Notes under the pieces: model-generated | What the model was told of the DNA's origin: nothing | The model's database searches: none | The model's input: the letters and a program-made list of their open reading frames with translations, nothing else | Translations under genes and position numbers: made by a program | In this document: positions 1 to 12,275 of the stretch, one piece after another | Numbering within the stretch: the first letter of the stretch is position 1 | How the letters are laid out: each line of letters opens with the position of its first letter | From: Fratercula arctica | Taxonomy: Eukaryota; Chordata; Aves; Charadriiformes; Alcidae | DNA length: 64,000 bases | Direction of reading: 5' to 3' | NCBI GenBank assembly: GCA_947846985.1 | Contig: CANTUZ010000001.1 | Coordinates: forward strand, 8,232,004-8,296,003

Positions 1-574
1 TGGAGCCAATTCCATAAAATCGGTGTTCTACTTTTTTGTTGGTACTTGGGTAGACGTAGATGCAGAAAGCTGGCTATACTTTCGTGTTGCTTTATTCTGT
101 TACGATTAGCTCTTTTCCTCCCAATTAGTCAGTGGATTATGTTTACCTTTTCGGCTATGTTTTTTTGTTTTTTTTTTTTTTTTTATTTAATCGCCTTATT
201 AACATCTGGCTAATACATTACAAATTCAACAGCATCTCATACACAGTAGTATTCAGTACTTTTCCCCTTTCATTAAACGCTTCTCTCCCTCCCTGCGCTT
301 CACTTCTCCTACTCATTTCAGCAAAGTAGTTCCTATGGCAACACACTTTCCATATACACTTTAGGTTGTGCTTCAGCATAAAAACCACTGTATCAGGCTC
401 TCTTCTAGTTAATGGCAGCTTAGGTACACCCCACCCCCCATCTGATGCTGCCTGACTCACTGGGGCATTTGGACCAAACGTATTTGTTTGGGGGGAATGT
501 GGATTTTTTAACATGTAGATATGTTTTGCAATTAAAAGCCTGGTTTTGTAGAACAGAATAGCATAGTAGAGCAT
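1..574. other. DLG2 intron, unique sequence
   Basis: AT-rich intronic sequence with a T tract at about 160-184. The minus-strand open frame here runs into the downstream microsatellite and has no recognisable domain. Nothing else is supported. Confidence 0.6.
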
Positions 575-614
575 GGAATGGAATGGAATGGAATGGAATG
601 GAATGGAATGGAAT
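575..614. repeat. (GGAAT)8 microsatellite
   Basis: Eight uninterrupted GGAAT units. It directly abuts the (AGAAT) array that follows, differing by one G/A substitution per unit. Confidence 0.97.
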
Positions 615-674
615 AGAATAGAATAGAATAGAATAGAATAGAATAGAATAGAATAGAATAGAATAGAATAGAAT
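615..674. repeat. (AGAAT)12 microsatellite
   Basis: Twelve uninterrupted AGAAT units, read ATTCT on the other strand. The array ends exactly where the 3' end of a minus-oriented CR1 begins (GGAGTATTTCGGTTGG), so it occupies the position of the CR1 tail repeat. Confidence 0.97.
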
Positions 675-912
675 AGGAGTATTTCGGTTGGAAGGGAGTA
701 ACAGCGATCAAGGCTGACCAAAAGTTAAAGCACGTTGTTAAGGGCATTGTCCAAATGCCTCTGACACACTGCCAGGCTTGGGGCATCGACCCCTCTCTAG
801 GAAGCCTGTTCCAGGGTTTGGCCACCCTCTCGGTAAAGAAATGTTTCCTAAATGTTTCCAGTCGAAACCTCCCCTGGCGCAGCTTTGAACCATTCGCACG
901 CGTCCTACCACT
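675..912 (-). mobile_element. CR1 LINE 3'-end fragment
   Basis: Read on the minus strand this is the 3' end of a CR1 non-LTR retrotransposon. Plus-strand landmarks typical of reversed CR1 are ggttggaaggga, ccaaatgcctct, ggaagcctgttccagg, ccaccctctcggtaaagaa and aacctcccctggcgcagctt. It is 5' truncated near 912, as most CR1 copies are, and has a pentamer tail instead of the usual octamer. It is diverged and holds no working coding sequence. Confidence 0.85.
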
Positions 913-3900
913 GAAATACTTAACAGGCAAAGATCTTTCTGCAGTCGTCTTCAGCAGTCTAGGTGGGATTTATCACTCATCTTTGAAACCAGTGTTCCCC
1001 TTATGAAAGGATGCTGCAGAAAACAGCATCTTCCAGAGGCCACTGGGCAATTCAAGGTTGGCACTGGTCTGTGGCACACAAGGGCTACAGGATCCTGGTT
1101 CAGACTCTCTGGGCTTCCATCAAGTAAGATGGACGTTGCTACTCCACATACAGGTACAAACTGTGCTCACAAAATAACAATCATCTCCAGTCAGCCCTCA
1201 CAATCCATCAACAAGTCTATCACAAATCAAATCAACAAGATGTTCCCGTTCGCAGCTTTTGGATTGTAATGACACAGTCTGTTACAAACCCATCAGATGT
1301 TTCAGAGCTGGGCTGCTTCGCGAGCGTTTGAACACGTTGCTCTCCAATGTGATGTTTTTCTTAGGATGAAACAATCTTTAAATATTTGCACAATAATATT
1401 TGACTATGTCCACTTGGCTGAACGTGAGAAGATGGTAGAAAATATATCCCATCATTCGTATAGGTGTATGTGTGCACACGCATGAATCTATATAAAACCA
1501 GTTTTCCAATAAGAACTCTCTCTTTCCGAAGACCAGAGACTGTTAGGTGTTACTATTTATTTGTATTATCCCGGTGACTTTTAATTACACATTCCTTTTT
1601 TGCTATATGTTTTTTTAGAAATATAGACCCTATATGCCACCTCTGCCCAAAACGGTTATATTTTATGTACAAGATGTGATTCGAGGTGCTTGCAGAGAGG
1701 CAGAAGACAGAGCGCAAGGAAACAGTAAGACAGTAATGATCAGTAAGATGGACTGCAGCCCAATAATACTGCCGAAGTAAGCACTGTTACAGTTTTGTAG
1801 GTCTCACGGAAAAGCTGATCAAAGCCAAGACCTAGGAAAATTAATTTTGGATAGATTTCAGTGAAACAAGATTTTATTTGCCAGTGACAGAGCAAAAGAA
1901 ATTAAAATAATTGGAATGTAATATGAAAACTCGAGCAGAAGATTTAGTTGTGTGGAATAGAATTCACTCTGCTAAGCACTAATAATCCTACATAGGTCAG
2001 GAAAAATAATTTTAATTATATTATGTTAGAAGACTTTGGCTAAAATTTTCAAAAGCATCCATGAGACCACAGCATCCATGGCAGAATGTTTTCCATTTCT
2101 AAAAATGGCTGAAGCTTTTAGCAGTGGTCATGTCTTTGGCTTTGAGTAAAAATACAGGCTTCTAAGGACCAGATCACAAACATTTCTTCTTAAGTACTTA
2201 AAAATATGCCCAAGAATCCACCAAATAGGTGCATTGAGTAACAACCATTGATTTCAGGTTCGATATCTACCTAGATGTTTTCATAAATCTGCATCTTCAC
2301 ACTCAGGCTACTTTTCAAACTTTTGGAGTGGAGACCATTTCAGATTTCTTTTTTTTTTTATAGTTCTTACCTAAGCTTTTATGTAGGTTGGCACAGGTTG
2401 TGGCTGGGCCGTGGAGCTGCTCAACCATTTTGCAAAGCTGGATTCATAATTTGTTTTCTGTTCTTACTTTATCAAGCAGCTGCTGTCTTCTCCCTGCAGT
2501 TCCCATCAAATGCTCATTTCTCCATCTTTGTGGTGGTTAATTGACTTGCTAGAGAACCAAAAAATTAAAAAAAAAAACAAAAACAAAAACAAAAAACAAA
2601 CACAAAATGCTCATAATTTAAAGTGTGTCTGCGTCTGCGTAGTGTGTTTAGGCAGATGAGAAGCGGCTCTGCCTGTGATGTGAATTGACTCGTGACTTTC
2701 ATCTGTTTGATCTATTCTATGAAAAATGCTATTGTGGCAGCAGCAATCCTGAAATTATTTTTCCTAAGCTTTAGCAGGAGTGGTGCTATTCAGACAACGC
2801 AATAAAACCACTATGTCCAGAAGTCAGATGTTTATAGGACAATAGTTGTAGGAAGTGTTGCCTCTTAGCATCCTATTTAGAAAATAAATTACTCATTCTT
2901 ACGTGTGCTGGTTGAGGCTGAATATGATTACTCAGTTGTATAAAACTTGCAGACAATCATGAGATCTTGTCTCTGGTTAGCATCCGTCTCCTTTACTGGA
3001 GACATGGATTGTATAATACCATGTATCCAAAGGGGAGGCAAGGAAGAAAGCTTTTGGAAAAGGGCTATTGATTTTATATAGCTATAAACTGGTGAATTTT
3101 GTGTCATCACTGCAATTTCAAAACACCTTCCAGGTCTGCATTAATTAGTGTAACTAACATATGCCAGCCACGCTTCTTCTCATCTCACCTTTTGAAGGAA
3201 AACAGTGTGGGCAGAGAAGTGTTTCGGTTGGATTTTTGAAGTTAGCTGTACATGCGTATTACTACATACTCATATTATTTAAAGCAAGATGAACAACAAT
3301 GTTCAAAAGCAAATCTGGTGAGGTCTGCGACTACCCTCAGTTGTGCTGGGAATTCATTCCTTAGCCACTGGCTGACCTGTCAAATAGCGGTTCGGCTCCT
3401 GGGTGCTCACCATGAGTCATGTCAGTGTAATTCCAGCCCAATTAAGTTTCATATTCTCAACCAAGGTTTGGTGGTTCTGAGTATGTGCAGGTCCGGTAAC
3501 TGCAAATGTTCGTACTTACGCAAATCAGACCCAAAGTGGGTAATTTGAGCTCTTACATCACTGGGCATATTTAAAAGTGCTGGTCATAATCCTTCCAGAC
3601 TACTACACTTTAGAGGCATAATGAGCTTTTTTGGAGAGGCACTTGACCGGTGATTATTTAAAGACTTAAGCAAGCAACGTTTGGCATCCTATGATTCCCC
3701 AGAAAATAATGGTGGTGGCTGTGACTGGTAAATGAGAAGTAGAGGTCGGTATCATGTGTGAAACTCTTCAGAACCAATTGTACACACTTAGCAGCTTGTA
3801 TCATGCTTTTCAAAATGTGGAGGTGTAAAGTGAAGAAAAATTTCATCTATTTTCTTCAGGATTAGGAGTTCGGAAAATGTGCAAATCTGGAGATATTCCC

Positions 3901-4308
3901 ACATGTAGCTATAAGTATAAGCTAATTTCTACATGAAGTACATACTTATTTTTTAAAGCTTGCATATGTTGTCTTAAGTCAGTTTAATAAAAATTCTTCC
4001 CGCAAAAAAAAATTAAGCATCTGAATTGTACTTCTATCTTGTTTTTCTGAAAGTTTCTGGAACTGTTTCAATACAGGATTTGATCACAGAAAAGAAAATA
4101 TGTTAATTTACTCAATTCACTGCTTTTTTTTTTTTTTTTTAGCAAAAAGAAAGGAAATTTCCCAAGTTGCCTAGCTCACACCATACAAGAATAGGCATTT
4201 TTTTGATTCTCAAAATTATGGAGAAGGGTAGAGGAAAATTCTTTGGGCCATTTCACTTGCCTGGAAATGCCTCATTTACATGTAAGATGGGGTTCAGCTC
4301 ACAATTAA
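913..4308. other. DLG2 intron, no gene recognised
   Basis: AT-rich unique sequence. It has an A-rich (AAAAAC)-like run at about 2563-2607 and a 17-T run at about 4124-4140. Short open frames in several phases have no recognisable domain, start context or splice structure. Confidence 0.6.
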
Positions 4309-4433
4309 TCATAGAATCATAGAATCGTTATGGTTGGAAGAGACCTTTAAGATCATCAAGCCCAACCGTTAACCTAACACTGCCGCGTTACGACTGAACC
4401 ATGTCCCTCAGCACCACCTCTACACATCTTTTA
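4309..4433 (-). mobile_element. CR1 LINE 3'-end fragment
   Basis: The plus strand reads tcatagaatcatagaatcg, ggttggaagagacctttaag, atcatcaagcccaacc and cctaacactgcc, the reverse complement of a CR1 3' terminus with its octamer tail at the low-coordinate end. Only the last ~125 bp survive. Confidence 0.93.
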
Positions 4434-5291
4434 ATGTCAGTTGTAACCAAGATCCATGTGATCTGTTTTAAGCATCTACTAATTCATGTCTGTTGACTAT
4501 TAGGGCCGTGTAAATGACTGGGGCAGATATATATGTCTTCATTGCAGACATTGTAAAGTCATTGCATCATCGAATCTCAGCCTAAAGGTGTAATTATGCT
4601 AAGCAGTGCGAGGTAACGTAATGAGCTCACTGATACTGAAGAGGTTCTTGCTCTTCTTCCCTCCCTTTCAGCGCTCTGGTGTTCTTCTGCCTCTGCACTG
4701 GCTAATTCAGCTTTCTGAATGACCAGAAAACGAAGCATAAAAAACCCGCCAAAATAAACAACAAACTCTGGTGTGTTAGTGACTTGTCAGATTAACACCA
4801 GACCCCTCAGAGGGGAAGGGAAGGAGAAAACAGGGAGCGCCCTTCCTTAAAAGCATCAGGTGTGACATCAGTTCTTCAGAGATGTGGGACACCATCCCAG
4901 GTGATCAGAATCTGAGTGAAGTTGTGGTTGAAGAGCAAAAAACCCACAACAATCTCTTAAAAACATGTAGAACAGGAAGCAGATCTGTGGGAAATTGTCA
5001 GTGAGAGGCAGGGCCTCTTTTGAAAAGCTCAATGCCAACCTCTTCAGTAAAATATGGTGGAAATAATTATGTCTTTAGCTGAAAATCCCGACTAAAACAG
5101 AAGGAAAACTACTTATAAATACTTTTTGGAAGCACAAAGAAAGAAAAATAGTGTGATGAAGTTGTTTCCTTTAAGGCTATATATTACTAATGCTGGGGGA
5201 TGGAGTTTTCAAAAAACATTCAATAATCTGATGTTAACAGGAGCAGAGTTAGACCAATAGGAAATGCTCTGAAAACTATCCAAGAATTACA
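4434..5291. other. DLG2 intron, no gene recognised
   Basis: Unique intronic sequence between two CR1 fragments. No supported feature. Confidence 0.6.
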
Positions 5292-5705
5292 TGGAATCAC
5301 AGAATAATAGAGGATGGAAGGGGCCTCTGGAGATCATCTGTTCTAACACCCTGCTCAAAGCTGGCCCAACTCAACCAGGCTGCCCAGGGCCTTCCTCAGT
5401 CATATTCGGAGTATCTCCAAGGATGGAGATCCACAGCTTCTCTGGGTGACTTACTTCAGTGTTTCACCACTCTCACGGTGACGTTTTTTTCCCTCGATTT
5501 AGTCAGAATTTGCCCTTGCTGCAACTTGTGCTTTTTGCGTCTTGTCCTTTCACTGTGAACTTCGAAGAACAGTCTCTCCATCTTCTCCAGACCTTCCCAT
5601 TGGGTCCCATGCTGCAGACAGCAACAAGATCATCTCTTTGCCTTTCCCTCTCAGGGCTGAGCAAACCCAAGTGTCTCAGCCTCTCCTTCTGCATGAATGC
5701 CTACG
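5292..5705 (-). mobile_element. CR1 LINE 3'-region fragment
   Basis: A reversed CR1 of about 410 bp. Landmarks are ggaatcacagaataat, ggcctctggagatcatct, gtatctccaaggatgga, cttgtcctttcactg and ctgagcaaacccaagtgtct. It covers the 3' UTR and the end of the ORF2 region. It is older and more diverged than the copy at 47.2 kb. Open frames in this interval are remnants of CR1, not genes. Confidence 0.88.
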
Positions 5706-8700
5706 ACGGGGTTATTTGAAGTAAAGTGCATATGAGAAGGCAGATCTCCTGCTGTACCGAGTGTCTAACTCACTTTTTGAGCAGAGGGGCAACTCTGCCA
5801 GTCTTCTTTTATCCTACAGCCCTGTGGAGCTCTGACATGAATTATTGCCGATTGTAGATGACAGAAGAGATGTGCATTGCTTGGTTACAAGAGAACGTCT
5901 TCGTTCCGTGTGACTGCTCCTTTTATTGCAAACCTCACTGGAGCAAAGAGCAAACCACATTGCTGCTGCCTGCGCCCCTCTTCCTTAAAGTGTCATTAAT
6001 TAGTTCGTAAGAGTTGCTACATATCTCCAATGCATTGCACTTCATGATCGCAAAGCGCTTTGGAGGATGAAGGATTAAGTTATTCTTGTGAAAGTAGGGA
6101 GGAACGATACAGAGAACGGAGCTCGTGCTTGGGGAAGACGAAGAGCTCACCCACAGCACCTTTATGGTGGTGCCGGTGACTTCAAGGAGGCAAAGCTGGG
6201 AGGAAGCACTCTGGCTGCTCTATTATTGCTCACGTATTCCAGAAGTTCTCATATACATTGGGGTTTTGTGCCTTTTTGCCTGAAATTGCCCATAATTTAG
6301 ATTAATTGCATTTAATGCAAGAGATTTTAAGCAAATTTTGAGGGTCTTTTTTTTTTTTTAATCAAAATGCTGCTTTTGAGACAGCAAAACTGTTAAAATG
6401 TGGAAGAAAAAAAACAAATCCACAAACATTTAAATAAAACCCATATTGGGTGAACTCCTATAACGTCAGACAAGGGCTGCACTAATTATGTGTCCACAGA
6501 TGTAAAATCCAGAGCAGGAACAGGTCACAAAGCTTTTCAAATCCTCGAAATTGTGATAAGAATATATTTTTATTTTGCTGGTTTGTATTTATAAAGCTAC
6601 CATTGTTGGCATTCTTTGGATCATAAACTGGAGCTAATTTCCAAATCTCTTTTTTTCCCACTCTATGCTTGTTGGCTTTTATTTTTTTTTCTCCTCATTT
6701 AGGAATTAGTTTAACACACGATACCTTAATCTGCAATATTGTCAAAACTTTTCATTTCTTCCCAGGTCCTCTCTTTTGCACAGAGGAAATTTTGCTCCAC
6801 ACTTTTGGGAGCTGCAACGCAAACTGCCAGGGCCTAGAATCCACAAGATCAGGTATTTAGAGACATAAATGCAATTACCTGCACACACGGCATAGCAGAC
6901 GCGTGCAAAAGGATGAAGAGGAGCTGCAAAAATATCCTAACTTCTAAAGTGAGAGAAAGAAAAAGGAGAATCTATGAAAGTACTGAAAATGCAATATATG
7001 ATAGATACTGTTATACTAGTATATAAGATATATACTATTCTACTACTATAGAGTTAAAGCTTCTTTTAAACTATTTAAGGAAAAAGCAGGCAAAACGCAT
7101 CCTTCAGTGCTTTTGAAAGGGATGTAATGTTGTAATTTTCCTGGGATTCAGTTAATAGTCTTCAAGGCCATGACAGAGGCTTGGATCACCTACTCTGTTA
7201 CACCAGGCTACCACGTGCTCTTAATTTTCACGCTGGTACCGTGCTGCTGAGGACGAAAACTGGGTAGAACAAAGCTATTTTCCATGAAGGTAAAGTCAAA
7301 GACGAAAACTGTCTTTGAGAAGTTTATTCATCCTGCTGTGACTTGATGGCATAGAGAAATGGAGAATTCAGCAATTCATGTGCTAATTTCTTCCAGTGGT
7401 TCTTCATTCTAATAGATATTAAAATGTGTGCATTATTTCCCATGTGGATTTTTCTGTCTTGCAATTCCTAATCTCTTCTTTTCATGCCTTTCTAAATGAA
7501 AGTCATTACGTATCTAATATTTTGTCCCACAAAAGTGCTTGAACTTTTGTTGTTAGAATGTTAGAACTTCTCTATTTTCCCCTTGCCCAGCTAAAAACCT
7601 TTATAACAGTTTTTTCAGCTCTTCAGTGATTTGTCTTTGTGGCTGTTTCGGCTTCTGTCCCAGTGTTTCACTGGCATTTTTGGACAACGGAATTTCTTCC
7701 AGTGTTTTAGTACCAGTGTCCTCAGTACCCAAACAGACATTTCTAATCTGCATTTTACTCCTTTTTCTGCTCAGTCTAAGCACACCTGACCCATGTGAAT
7801 TGCCCAGCCATTTTTACCGTAAATCCCTTTTAGAGTCACTCTTTTCAAGCATTCATAGCGATGGCTTTTGTTCTTTATTTCTTTATATCAGTTATATTTC
7901 TTTATATTAGTTCTCATTAGTATTAGTTGGTTATATTCAGACAGATTTCATTCAACCGGGACAAGCTTAACAAATGAAGCAGATATAAACCAGGGCTGAT
8001 GTTCTTTAACCGTTACCTTTTCTACCAGTCTTTGTTCGAGCCTCAAGTTTAGTCAGAAGAGGCTTAGCTTTCCGGAACATTGATTGAAGTCCTGAAAAAT
8101 GTGCGCTCTTGTGTTTATCCCTCTGAAACCCCACTGAAATCTTCACTCAGGAATCATTTTGTGCTTTTAAATAACATTTTGAGACACAAACTATTTTCTT
8201 GCAATTTAATATGGGCTTTGCTGATACCGTATGACACACAGCCTGTAGGGTTCATTCAGACACTTCACAGAACACTCTTACGTTTAAAGAGTTTTTTAAA
8301 TTTGTCATCTTTTTAAAGTCAGGAATGAGGCTTTTTTTGAGGAGGCATATTTTCAACAAAATCGTGTGAATGGTACTATGTTCCCATCTTTAAATTTTTG
8401 TGGTTACTTTATTGCACTGCTGTTAGGCTGACTACCCTGCGCTTACCCAGGCATCTTTCCTGTCCCTCTGGATCACGATTCTTGCAGCCTGTTGGAGTTC
8501 CCTCAGCAGTCCGAGATGCACTAAGGGGGAAAATCTATAAACCAGACGTATCCTCATCTGTCTCTTCAAAACTCTTAGGCATTAATTAATTAATCATGTC
8601 AATTTATATATAATCTTCTATTCCTGGTTAATAATGTTTTGGTTTTTACTTTGTTTTTAATAAGCACTCGACTAATTACGGGTGGGTATTTCATCCCTTT

Positions 8701-11700
8701 CATGTAAAAAAGGTGCATCGTCCTATTTCTTTCTGAAACTCAAACAGAAGTATTTAGTGAATAGTTCCCTGTGTTCTGCATTACTATTAAGAATTTTATT
8801 ATCTTCACTTAATGATGGATCTACACCATCGCTCAGAGCTTTTTTCATCCAAATAGACTGAAACCGTCCTTTTTATTGTTCTTAGTCCCGCCAGCTATAT
8901 TTCTTTGATATTTTTAGAACCTGTTATAATTTTCTACACTTGATACCTTTTTATTTACACCAGGTGATATCTTTTTTCCTTTTGATTTCTGATGACTGCC
9001 TGTATTTCACCACAGAGCCAGGCAGAACGTTTGAGCCGACCCTGCCCTTTCTAGAGCCGTATCTGTCACTGCGAAAGCTCGGTCCCGGGGAGCTGCGATG
9101 GCAGAGCAGAGAGTTGGAGGATCTGTTGGCACAGCCGGGTGTGACGCTCTCTGAAGGCCTGGCCAACTTTTCAGCCACATGCATTAAAGACTGTAGGTGC
9201 TCAAACTCCATGACTGTGGCCCCGATGTTAAGGGGGGGCTCCCTGATGAAAGTTGCTTGCACCCATGGCATCAAAAGTAGCTTTTTTTAGTAGCACTTTC
9301 GCATATTGTGAAGGCGCCTGGCGGTTGTCTGTTTCCTTCCTCTGCAGGCAAGTCCTGCTGTAGTTTTTGCTTGAATGGTTATACATGAAAAAAAAACCAA
9401 CAAACCATATGTAAGGACAGAGGCAAAATGATCTCCTCAGCTGAACCCAGCAAAACCTTGACAACAGACTCCTCTTTGCCTGTCTTGGGATGTCTGAGTG
9501 GCAAATTCTGCCCAGAGGCTCGCGAGTACAAATGTGTGGCTAACAAAAATTGTGCGTTTTACTTAAAAGCAGAAGGTAACTGAATTTTCACCGGAGCTTT
9601 GAGGGAATACAAGCATAATAGTTTTTTATCTTCTAAGCACTCTCTCAGCATTCACCAAGGGGCTTGACGTGCTGATCAATGATATGGAGTAATGTAATAA
9701 ATTCAGCCTGACAACCTGAGGAGTTCAGCGTGGAGACTGTGCCCTACGTTAAGGGCACGCAACCCCAGAGAAAATGTAGGTGGGTGAACAAGAGCAGAGT
9801 TGGATCAGGACTGACTAACGAGGGAGAAGTTAAATAGCCACATCTGTGGGTCCTGTTTCGGGATAGCAGTCCTAGGGCCAGCCCTTGGCTACCTGCTTGA
9901 CATGTGCCTGATTCCTTAATCCATGGGTGTGAAGTGCATGTTGCGATTATTGTCCTTGAAGGGAGTATGTTTGTGGAAGTGCTAAAATGTTTTTTTATAT
10001 TTGCAAGAGGACTAAGAGGTCGATGACTGTCCTATTTTGGGTACAGGGAGAGGGCAGTTTTGAAGAAACAAAAGTCACCTTGATACAGATCCAAAATTGG
10101 AGCTTTCTGGAAAGAGGATCATAGAGAAACAGTTTATTCTGGTTTAATTCTGACATTTACAAAGGCCTAAAATTAGTCCTGGATGTGACAGATATTATTT
10201 GGGTTTTTACTTGGTGGTTCACCATTATCTTCAGTTCCTTTAAGAAGACTGGGCCAGATGGAGCCCCTGGGGTGAGATGGGAGGGAGCTCCTGCATTATG
10301 GAGAACGGAAGGTGCTAAAAGCAAGGAGAAACTTCGAAGTCTGACAAGCGAAAGGCTCACAGAAAGAAGATGGGCTCCTGCAGCTCGTGCGCAGGCTGCG
10401 AGAGTTCCAGAGAGGAGCAGGGAGGAGGGAACAGGAGTGCTGGTGTGGGGGCTGCTGCTTCTCAGAGGGTCCCTGAGTCAGAAGCAGCAGTAGCTTAAAG
10501 TGTGGAGCCTCTCCTCCCAAGGGGCCATGATGGGCCTGAAGAAAACTGTGTATATTCCCTGCATAATCTCTCTTTGATTTAAAATAATCACTTTGGTTGC
10601 ATATATGCTAGTAAACAACGTTTGGCAATATTCCCATAGCGGAATGGGATTGCCCTTGCTGTTAAATCGTTAGCAGGGTCCCAGGCACATTTTGGCCCAG
10701 GCCAGTACTAGACGATCTGGGAGTCAGCTCGGGTGCAGGACCAGCCCCAGGGGCCAGGTTAGATTTTGGGACACTAGGAGACTTTGGTGGCACAGACGTC
10801 AGCTGGTCCAAGCTGCCTGAGGGCCTGGGAATCACCTTGGAAACATCTGAGTTACTAATTATAAACACAGCCTTTGAGGTCTCCCTGATTAAAAAATTCA
10901 GGGTTGTGATAAAACCTCTGTATTCTGAGTCCAAAAGTCTTTGAGACCTACCTCGCAGCTCTAGTCAGCGCAGGGTCCCGTGGCACTGGGGTTGAGCCAT
11001 CCCTGGCAGTGCCTGCAGCTCCCAACAAGCACACGTGAGTGACTGGAAGCCAAAAGCCATCGCTATATCGTTAGAGCTTCAAGAAGCACAGAACGTGAAC
11101 ATGTGCTATAAAGAATTTTTTTTTTTTTAATTTTTTTTTTTTTTTGATAAATTACATTTTTCTCCTGCAGTCAGAATGTCAGAGCACCGGGAACAAATGC
11201 CTGGTTTGAGATCTCCAGGCGGCTGGATGCAGCTGCTGCTGCTCTGTGCTATGCAACCTGTTGGCACCAGACAGCCTTTGCAGCTCCTGACCGGGCAGCC
11301 TGCCAGGAGCTCGAGGGTCACCCCTAATTTGCCTATTTATTATTGATTGAACGTTGCACAATGTGCCCATTTGCATAAATCTACATAGCCTTTCAATTTT
11401 TAATTAATGCCTATCTTTTTCACAATTTTTAATATATGCTATCAATCAGTTTCATGAACTACGGGGAGATAAAACCAGGTGAACGGAGCCAAAGGAGCAA
11501 ATAGCACTTTTTGACCTAAAATCCGCCTTTCTTCCCAGTGCTGCCGTGCTTTTGAAAGCAGTACTTAGGAAATGAGACATATTTTCTAATCGTTCCTGTG
11601 CTGCTACTTAGCACAGACCTTCCATGAATACTCCTATGGCTGCTCATGCAGACAGATACAAGGCCATTTAACTGCTGTGACTTGCTCTTCTCCCCTCGCA

Positions 11701-11979
11701 GAGCGCTCTGATCAGCAGCACTCTTTGTGGTGCCTCCCCTGATACCAGCAGTATCCCTTCGCTGGGCCAGAGGGGATTGGGATGGAGAAAAAGTTACAAA
11801 ACAGAAGGAACAAATTAATGGGTAAAATGATGCTCAAAAAGTGGCCATCAAATATTTTACCCCTTTGCGATGATTCATAGCCATAAAATATTTTAAAAAT
11901 CCCCACAGTTTCTTCTTTTAAATGTCTCTAAGCTTGTTTTTCACATAAATAAATAAATCTTGAAGGTCTTCAGCTGCCA
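5706..11979. other. DLG2 intron, no gene recognised
   Basis: About 6.3 kb of unique intronic sequence. A paired T tract lies at about 11115-11145. Locally GC-richer patches at 9.0-9.3 and 10.2-10.9 kb give open frames of about 75-115 codons on both strands, but none shows a known domain or splice structure. Confidence 0.55.
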
Positions 11980-12275
11980 GAAAGGAGGGTGTAGAGAAGA
12001 GCCAGAGTCTTCTCAGGAATGCACGGTGGGAGACATGGACACAAATTACAGCAATGGAAATTCTAATTCGTTATTAAGAATAAAATCTTCACTACGACAG
12101 CAGTCAGATATTGGAAGAAGCTGCGCAGGGAGGCCGTGCAATGTCAGTCCTTGGGTATGTTCAGAATTCCTCTGGACAAGGCCCTGAGCGGGGGGACCTG
12201 CTGTGAGCATGGGGCTGTACGAGACGAACCCTGGACGGTCCCTTCCAACTTGAATTATTTTTTGAGTCTGTGAAA
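11980..12275 (+). mobile_element. CR1 LINE 3'-region fragment (old)
   Basis: Sense-oriented CR1 remnant: aaggagggtgtagagaa, ccagagtcttctcag, gcgcagggaggccgtg, ctctggacaaggccctgag, gacggtcccttccaact and a decayed tail tgaattattttttgagtctg. It is much diverged and has no continuous coding frame. Confidence 0.75.

Noticed and set aside
575..674. GGAAT array as a human-type satellite II/III block or contamination
   Set aside because: It is only 100 bp, adjoins a CR1 end and grades into AGAAT; a CR1-seeded microsatellite explains it.
5459..5724. Three overlapping open frames on both strands
   Set aside because: All lie mostly in a reversed CR1 fragment.
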